The translations under genes and the position numbers were made by a program. From Bergeyella zoohelcum (lineage in GTDB: Bacteria; Bacteroidota; Bacteroidia; Flavobacteriales; Weeksellaceae): 25,952 nt of DNA. The number at the start of each line of letters is the position of its first letter. Within the stretch, counting starts at the first letter, position 1. The DNA is taken from NCBI GenBank assembly GCA_030523905.1, contig JAUNHO010000001.1, positions 6,107 to 32,058 on the forward strand, in the 5' to 3' direction. The notes under the pieces were generated by a model, which saw only the letters and a program-made list of their open reading frames with translations, ran no database searches and was not told where the DNA came from. Below are positions 22,401-25,952 of the stretch, piece by piece.

Positions 22401-23893
22401 AGTACCACTGGTGCAGGGTCTGTCCAAGCGATAGTAACCACCAATGGCTCTTTTCCTAGTGCGGTTACAGAGATGGTGTCTTTTGCGTTATTTTTAAGTT
22501 CTTTTTCTTCTATTAAAGAGTATTTTCCGTTGAGGGAAATGGTAGTCGCAGCTTTGTAAGCGTTGAGTAGCCCCCAGCCGTGCTTGTAGTCTGGTCCAGG
22601 TGCGTCTCCTGCCTCATTAGCGGTAGCAATAGCCAATGCTTTCAAAGTAGCGGACTTCATCAGTTTTTTGTCATTGGTCTTGCTATAATGCTCTTGTAGT
22701 AATAGTAACGAACCTGTAACATTTGGTGATGCCATAGAGGTACCACTCATTGTAGTATAGGTATTACCACTGCTATTTGTAGAGAATACATCTACCCCAA
22801 TACCAGTAAGGTCTGGTTTGATACGCCCATCATCTATTGGTCCAAAAGCAGAGAAACTAGCCATTTTCACATCAGAAGGCTTTGTATATCCGCCAGGGAT
22901 TTTATGTGCAGCACCTACAATGAGAGGGTTTTTAGCCGTAGCACCGTGTACGATAGTATCAAAGCCGTGTTCGCCTCCATTTTTTTGTCTTGCTACATTA
23001 GAAGATTGCCATCTTCCCCCGATATTTACAAGGTGAACTGCACCTGGTTCTGGTCCATCACCTCTTGGGTTTCCAGCTGCTTTTACTGGTAGATAGTAAG
23101 GGGCATTTACGGCAATAAGGTCATATTGCTGGTCAAAATTAGAATATTTCCCGTAGAGTTTGAACTCTGTGTCTTCATTTCCACCCATCCAGTGCCATTG
23201 CTGTGCTCCAGAAGCAGCCCAAACCCATCCACTAAGGAAACCATAGGAGTGGTTAGAAAGTATAGCGGCATCATTTTTTGCTGCTGTGGTCATCTCGGCT
23301 ACATCTTGGTTCCAGTCGTATGCATTGAGTTTAGCTTTTGGTGCCATACCTTTTGCAGCCGCGTTGATACCTGCCGCCACCATAGTTCCGCCCACATGGG
23401 TAGCGTGGTCATTCACTTGTGGGGCACTATCTTTTTGGGTTGCTCTGCCTCCAAATTCTTGGTGTGCTAGATTTACTCCACCGCCGTCCCATTCGTGTAC
23501 GGTCATACCTTCACCATTAAGGTTGAAATGCCCAGTAGCATCATTTAGTTTATCAGCACCTGTACCTACTGCTGTACCTGCGTTGTAGGTTACATAGTAC
23601 ATTGGTCTGCCACTTTTGTCAAATCCATTCAGTTGTAGATACTGCCCTTTGCTTTGTAGGGAGAAAGGTATTCCTAATGCCTTAGAACGAGCTTTAAGCT
23701 GTTCCGTAGTAAGTGTTTTCTTACCTATGCTTTCTTGTAAAAGACTTAGTTCTTTTACCTTCGTCTCACTCTTGATTTGCTTTATCTGATTGACATCTTG
23801 AGCATAAACAAATACAGGAGCGAGCATAAAACTTGCAGCTATTGGAAGTACTCTTTCTGTACCCATTAGTCTGCCAAAAATATTATTTTTCAT
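19475..23893 (-). CDS. Large secreted S8 serine protease with PKD domains and T9SS sorting domain
   Basis: The product has 1472 residues. A signal peptide ends at VFVYAQ (about residue 31). The S8 domain shows Asp136 (VHEWDGG), His163 (NDHATHVGGT), the oxyanion Asn in KAAGNPRGDGPEPG and Ser386 (SGTSMASPNV). A KP-43-like beta-sandwich follows (VTIAWTDPAP, LVNDLDIRV, FLPWKLDVRNPAAP). Then come an adhesion-type (MAM or choice-of-anchor J-like) module at about 725-885, two PKD-like domains at about 885-1070 (the motifs EGQYSVTLKATN and EGNFAVTLEAKA), a second such module with a fibronectin-like start (about 1075-1265), and a type A sorting domain from about 1400 (LKVYPNPSDGNFVI, KGVYILNVV). It is predicted to be exported by the type IX system and to sit on the cell surface. 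Its own promoter boxes are at 23919-23950. Confidence 0.93.
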   Translation of the reverse strand: MKNNIFGRLMGTERVLPIAASFMLAPVFVYAQDVNQIKQIKSETKVKELSLLQESIGKKTLTTEQLKARSKALGIPFSLQSKGQYLQLNGFDKSGRPMYYVTYNAGTAVGTGADKLNDATGHFNLNGEGMTVHEWDGGGVNLAHQEFGGRATQKDSAPQVNDHATHVGGTMVAAGINAAAKGMAPKAKLNAYDWNQDVAEMTTAAKNDAAILSNHSYGFLSGWVWAASGAQQWHWMGGNEDTEFKLYGKYSNFDQQYDLIAVNAPYYLPVKAAGNPRGDGPEPGAVHLVNIGGRWQSSNVARQKNGGEHGFDTIVHGATAKNPLIVGAAHKIPGGYTKPSDVKMASFSAFGPIDDGRIKPDLTGIGVDVFSTNSSGNTYTTMSGTSMASPNVTGSLLLLQEHYSKTNDKKLMKSATLKALAIATANEAGDAPGPDYKHGWGLLNAYKAATTISLNGKYSLIEEKELKNNAKDTISVTALGKEPLVVTIAWTDPAPVVLPNENILDQDLKTLVNDLDIRVTKDGETFLPWKLDVRNPAAPATKGDNDVDNVEQIVIENPVPGAVYEISITHKGTLKKNVFVSNKLELQDADKQDYSVVVTGINNGVKNDLSLDSININALPKDYTAQTPVSFEIVNHGANAISGAKLKYQLLNKDNGTEVSTGEITLEEIASGKTLSQTINLDLSKSFVNYSIIGTITHDSDEVKFNNKADRAAYGTLVDIREKGNSHKFGFEDDLNKNGWTSEDTDKDGKTWTQRTDNRFAYEGTSFAVNFPNTDKGTNDWLFSNPVKLKANTRYRVIANSKLFRSAVKESVDIFVGDQPESGAMLTKIGETIYPTNDGKYKKSYFEFTSPAEDKAMYFGFNNKVPAGTAAFAVAIDEVVFQHAEGKPEVDFSASATSVNAFTPVEFTSNVITTETQPITKYEWIFEPATVTYQDNTTSASQNPKVIFNKEGQYSVTLKATNKEGEATATKASLITVRNVPVKAVFTTSKTEIYSGESVAFTNSSTGNPSPNEFIWTVTPSDGVEFTSNTSANAKNPVIKFNKEGNFAVTLEAKAPHGSSTQTANIKVTPIYGAVKNLKAAVTETSDNAQVKLTWERPILNDIYKEGFEANGNIPTHITVINGNNDRYTWKITTQHKNSGSYGILSQSWNGKNFDVDDYLVTDKLRKDAEVLNYKVKHAFKERYDVYIVPAPESGVAPTKEEILAGHKIYSFDGSVTGENYFINRNLNIKDYTSKDFFIAFHHRTKKEDNSYLLALDDIIVGYDNTASIAAPQNENTTIATVNDDDKTRLQKGELIAFIDDDTKTSESNVKVEFATAVLPHLLGYEVVKKAGGNVIGTTNLDGVNSLSHTDIVNTNGVYTYEVRGLYSDSVKSEEKTVTVEIVNLSVSDTVAQNDRLKVYPNPSDGNFVIDAGSKVSSLKAEVYDASGKQIFNKAFQSNKANINLTQYPKGVYILNVVDNNDVKQSVKLIIK

Positions 23894-23918
23894 ACAATAA
23901 CTAAATTTTATGTCTGTG

Positions 23919-23950
23919 CAAAATTACTTGTTATTTTTATATAAAACAAA
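23919..23950 (-). promoter_or_regulatory. Promoter of the large subtilase gene
   Basis: On the minus strand TTTG (23950-23947) and TAATTTTG (23926-23919) are 20 bases apart, close to the TTTG-N19-TAnnTTTG consensus, with the ATG 25 bases downstream of the -7 box. Confidence 0.65.
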
Positions 23951-23996
23951 TAAAATTAACTGAACCTGTTATTTTTCATTAACCTATGCTGATGGA

Positions 23997-24027
23997 TTCG
24001 TTTTAATGTAAATAATTAATACCTTTG
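23997..24027 (+). promoter_or_regulatory. menD promoter with very short leader
   Basis: TACCTTTG at 24020-24027 is a perfect TAnnTTTG -7 box. TTCG at 23997-24000, 19 bases upstream, is one mismatch from TTTG. Only four bases separate the -7 box from the menD ATG. Confidence 0.6.
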
Positions 24028-24031
24028 CGGA

Positions 24032-25705
24032 ATGAAAAAATACACTACCAAACGCTCTGTGCAAATCCTAGCACATCTACTGAAAGAATATGGTATTCAG
24101 GATGTTATCATTTCGCCTGGGTCGCGTAATGCACCTTTGGCAATTCATTTTGGTGAGACCGATTATTTCAATTCTTATAGTATTGTAGATGAGCGTTCAG
24201 CGGCTTTCGTGGGGCTTGGTATGGCGAAAAGCGAGAGAAAACCTGTGGCTATCACCTGTACGAGTGGCTCGGCGGTGGCGAATTATTACCCTGCCGTTAC
24301 CGAAGCATTCTATCAAAATGTACCGATGTTGCTCCTCACTGCCGATAGACCAGAGGATTTTGTAGATATTTTTGATGGGCAGACCATCAGGCAAAATGGG
24401 ATTTTTCATCAGCATTCTTACGGCGATTTTCAGCTAGTGGAAGATACCGAAAATGAAGCCGATGAATACAATTTCCGAACGATAAAAAAAGCCATAGAAC
24501 TCTGTATAGAGAGGCAAGGGCCAGTGCATATCAATATCCCGTTATCGGAGCCATTGTACGAAATGACAGCCGAGCTGCCGCATTTCCCAAGCGTGGAAAA
24601 TACCCTACAAAAAAGGAAATATACGCTGTCTCCTACCCTTACTGCTGAATGGAATTTAGCCAAACGAATAATGATTTTGGTCGGTACGAGGGATTATAGC
24701 GAGGAACTTGAAAGTCAGCTATCTCAATTGGTAAAAAACCATTCCGTGGTGGTGCTTTGCGAGGCTAATTCTAACCTGAATAACGACAAATTTTTCCAGC
24801 ATATAGACCGCTATATTTATCACTTCACGGAGGAAGATTTTCAGACCTATGCCCCAGATTTACTCATCACCATAGGGCAGAATGTAGTATCTAAAAAAGT
24901 AAAGCAATTTTTACGAAAAGCCCAGCCAAAACATCATTGGCACATCGATGAGCATTGGCATCCTGATACCTATTTCTGCCTAACGCGAAAGGAAGAAGTA
25001 CGAGCGGAAGTCTTTTTTAATCAGTTACTGAATGTTGTGAGCCTAGAGCCTAGTTCGTTTTTTAATCTTTGGGATAGCCTGAGGGATAAAAAAGACAAAA
25101 AACATTCGGAATATTTGGATAAAGTGCCGTTTTCGGATTATTTCGTTTTTGATAAAATCTCAAAACAAGTGCCAGAGCATTTCAATATCCATTTTTCTAA
25201 TAGTTCGGCCATTCGCTACGCCCAGTTGTTTAGTTTTAAGAATAAAATCTACTGCAACCGAGGTACAAGCGGTATAGAAGGCTCCACTTCTACGGCAATG
25301 GGTTTTGCGATAAAGAATGCCAACCCAACGCTTTTGGTAACAGGCGATTTGAGTTTCTTCTACGATGTCAATGGGCTTTGGAACCAGTATATACCGCCCT
25401 ATACACGCATTATTTTGGTGAATAATGGCGGTGGGAATATCTTCAAAATCATACCTGGACCTAGTAAAACCAATCCTAATATTTTGGACGAATTCATCAC
25501 CACAAAGCATAGCAAAACCGCTGAACATATAGCGAAACACTTTGGATTTCAGTACATAAAAGTGAATGATGAGGTCTCGTTTGAGAGGGTTCTAGATTTG
25601 TTTTTCAACCCAGATGTACAGCCTAAAATATTAGAAGTTTCCACGGCAGAGATAGACAATGCAGAGATTTTGAAAAACTATTTTGAAAGTTTAATCCATA
25701 TTTAG
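24032..25705 (+). CDS. menD: 2-succinyl-5-enolpyruvyl-6-hydroxy-3-cyclohexene-1-carboxylate synthase
   Basis: This thiamine-diphosphate enzyme joins isochorismate and 2-oxoglutarate in menaquinone biosynthesis; menaquinone is the usual quinone of this group. The 557 residues equal the family's usual length. The N-terminal PYR domain has VIISPGSRNAPLAIHF, SIVDERSAAFVGLGMA (with the Glu that activates the cofactor), TCTSGSAVANYYPAVTEA and LLLTADRPED. The C-terminal PP domain has NRGTSGIEGSTSTAMGFA, LVTGDLSFFYDVNGLW and ILVNNGGGNIFKIIPG, which supply the metal and diphosphate ligands. It diverges from the large subtilase gene and ends at a hairpin. Other men genes are not visible in the window. 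Confidence 0.96.
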   Translation: MKKYTTKRSVQILAHLLKEYGIQDVIISPGSRNAPLAIHFGETDYFNSYSIVDERSAAFVGLGMAKSERKPVAITCTSGSAVANYYPAVTEAFYQNVPMLLLTADRPEDFVDIFDGQTIRQNGIFHQHSYGDFQLVEDTENEADEYNFRTIKKAIELCIERQGPVHINIPLSEPLYEMTAELPHFPSVENTLQKRKYTLSPTLTAEWNLAKRIMILVGTRDYSEELESQLSQLVKNHSVVVLCEANSNLNNDKFFQHIDRYIYHFTEEDFQTYAPDLLITIGQNVVSKKVKQFLRKAQPKHHWHIDEHWHPDTYFCLTRKEEVRAEVFFNQLLNVVSLEPSSFFNLWDSLRDKKDKKHSEYLDKVPFSDYFVFDKISKQVPEHFNIHFSNSSAIRYAQLFSFKNKIYCNRGTSGIEGSTSTAMGFAIKNANPTLLVTGDLSFFYDVNGLWNQYIPPYTRIILVNNGGGNIFKIIPGPSKTNPNILDEFITTKHSKTAEHIAKHFGFQYIKVNDEVSFERVLDLFFNPDVQPKILEVSTAEIDNAEILKNYFESLIHI

Positions 25706-25726
25706 ATTATCTTATTATAACATTTT

Positions 25727-25767
25727 AAAAGCAATTCGAAAAAAAATCGGATAGCTTTTTATTTTTT
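25727..25767 (+). terminator. Terminator after menD
   Basis: AAAAGCAATTCGA at 25727-25739 pairs with TCGGATAGCTTTT with one A-A mismatch and one wobble, across an A-rich loop. It is followed by TTTATTTTTT. Confidence 0.7.
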
Positions 25768-25938
25768 ACGAATATTGTAAAATATTCATTTTAAAATTAT
25801 ATCAAAAAAATGTAAGATTTAATGGGATTATGCTATTCATAATATTTTAACAAATAATTAGAATTTAATCAACATAAATCTTATTACTCATCATTAATTT
25901 TGTCCTCATTAAATAACAAAAGAGAATAAAATTATTTT
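25768..25938. promoter_or_regulatory. AT-rich intergenic region with a -7-like box before a possible new gene
   Basis: No coding sequence is evident. It holds the small palindrome GAATATT-GTAA-AATATTC (25770-25787) and TAATTTTG at 25895-25902, a match to the TAnnTTTG -7 box. The -33 element is not clear. Confidence 0.4.
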
Positions 25939-25952
25939 ATGATGAGTTTATT
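25939..25952 (+). CDS. Possible 5' end of a gene cut by the window edge
   Basis: ATGATGAGTTTA at 25939 could begin a coding sequence that continues beyond the window. A TAnnTTTG-like box lies 36 bases upstream, but only four codons are visible, so this is weak. Confidence 0.2.

Overview
The window looks like chromosomal DNA of a low-GC member of the Bacteroidota, class Flavobacteriia, most likely the Weeksellaceae (Chryseobacterium/Riemerella/Elizabethkingia type). Pointers are Bacteroidetes-restricted families (GLPGLI, DUF3127, DUF3078, a GIN-domain protein), two secreted subtilases with type IX secretion (T9SS) sorting domains, promoters of the TTTG-N19-TAnnTTTG type, and weak or absent Shine-Dalgarno sites. 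The genus is inference.

Layout, left to right. 1-1691: the tail of a small Cys-containing protein, a terminator, and two tandem GLPGLI-family genes. 1780-3631: class II fructose-bisphosphate aldolase convergent with a DUF6261-like gene. 3662-4457: a gene-free stretch holding a near-perfect 251-bp tandem duplication. 4458-8851: a PEGA-like lipoprotein divergent from an XRE regulator, then mnmG flanked by two parS-like sites, a YiiX-like lipoprotein and a methyltransferase. 8999-12425: a T9SS subtilase convergent with pgk. 12426-13109: a very AT-rich non-coding region with three perfect DnaA boxes, a strong oriC candidate. 13110-17719: rpiB, a GIN-domain protein, rnr and a DUF3078 protein. 17882-18170: three tRNA genes (Leu-UAA, Gly-GCC, Leu-UAG as they lie on the + strand), all on the minus strand. 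18343-19422: a DUF3127 OB-fold protein with an SSB-like acidic tip, and aat. 19475-23893: a 1472-residue T9SS subtilase. 24032-25705: menD, followed by a terminator and a probable promoter region at the edge.

The most notable structure is the replication and segregation signals. The DnaA-box cluster at about 12.5-13.0 kb and the two parS-like 18-mers at 5445-5462 and 7351-7368, which are exact reverse complements of each other, suggest that this housekeeping region (mnmG, pgk, rpiB, rnr, tRNAs) surrounds the chromosomal origin. dnaA, parA and parB are not in the window. No mobile element, CRISPR array, rRNA or phage gene was seen. Gene calls rest on reading motifs and lengths, without any database search.
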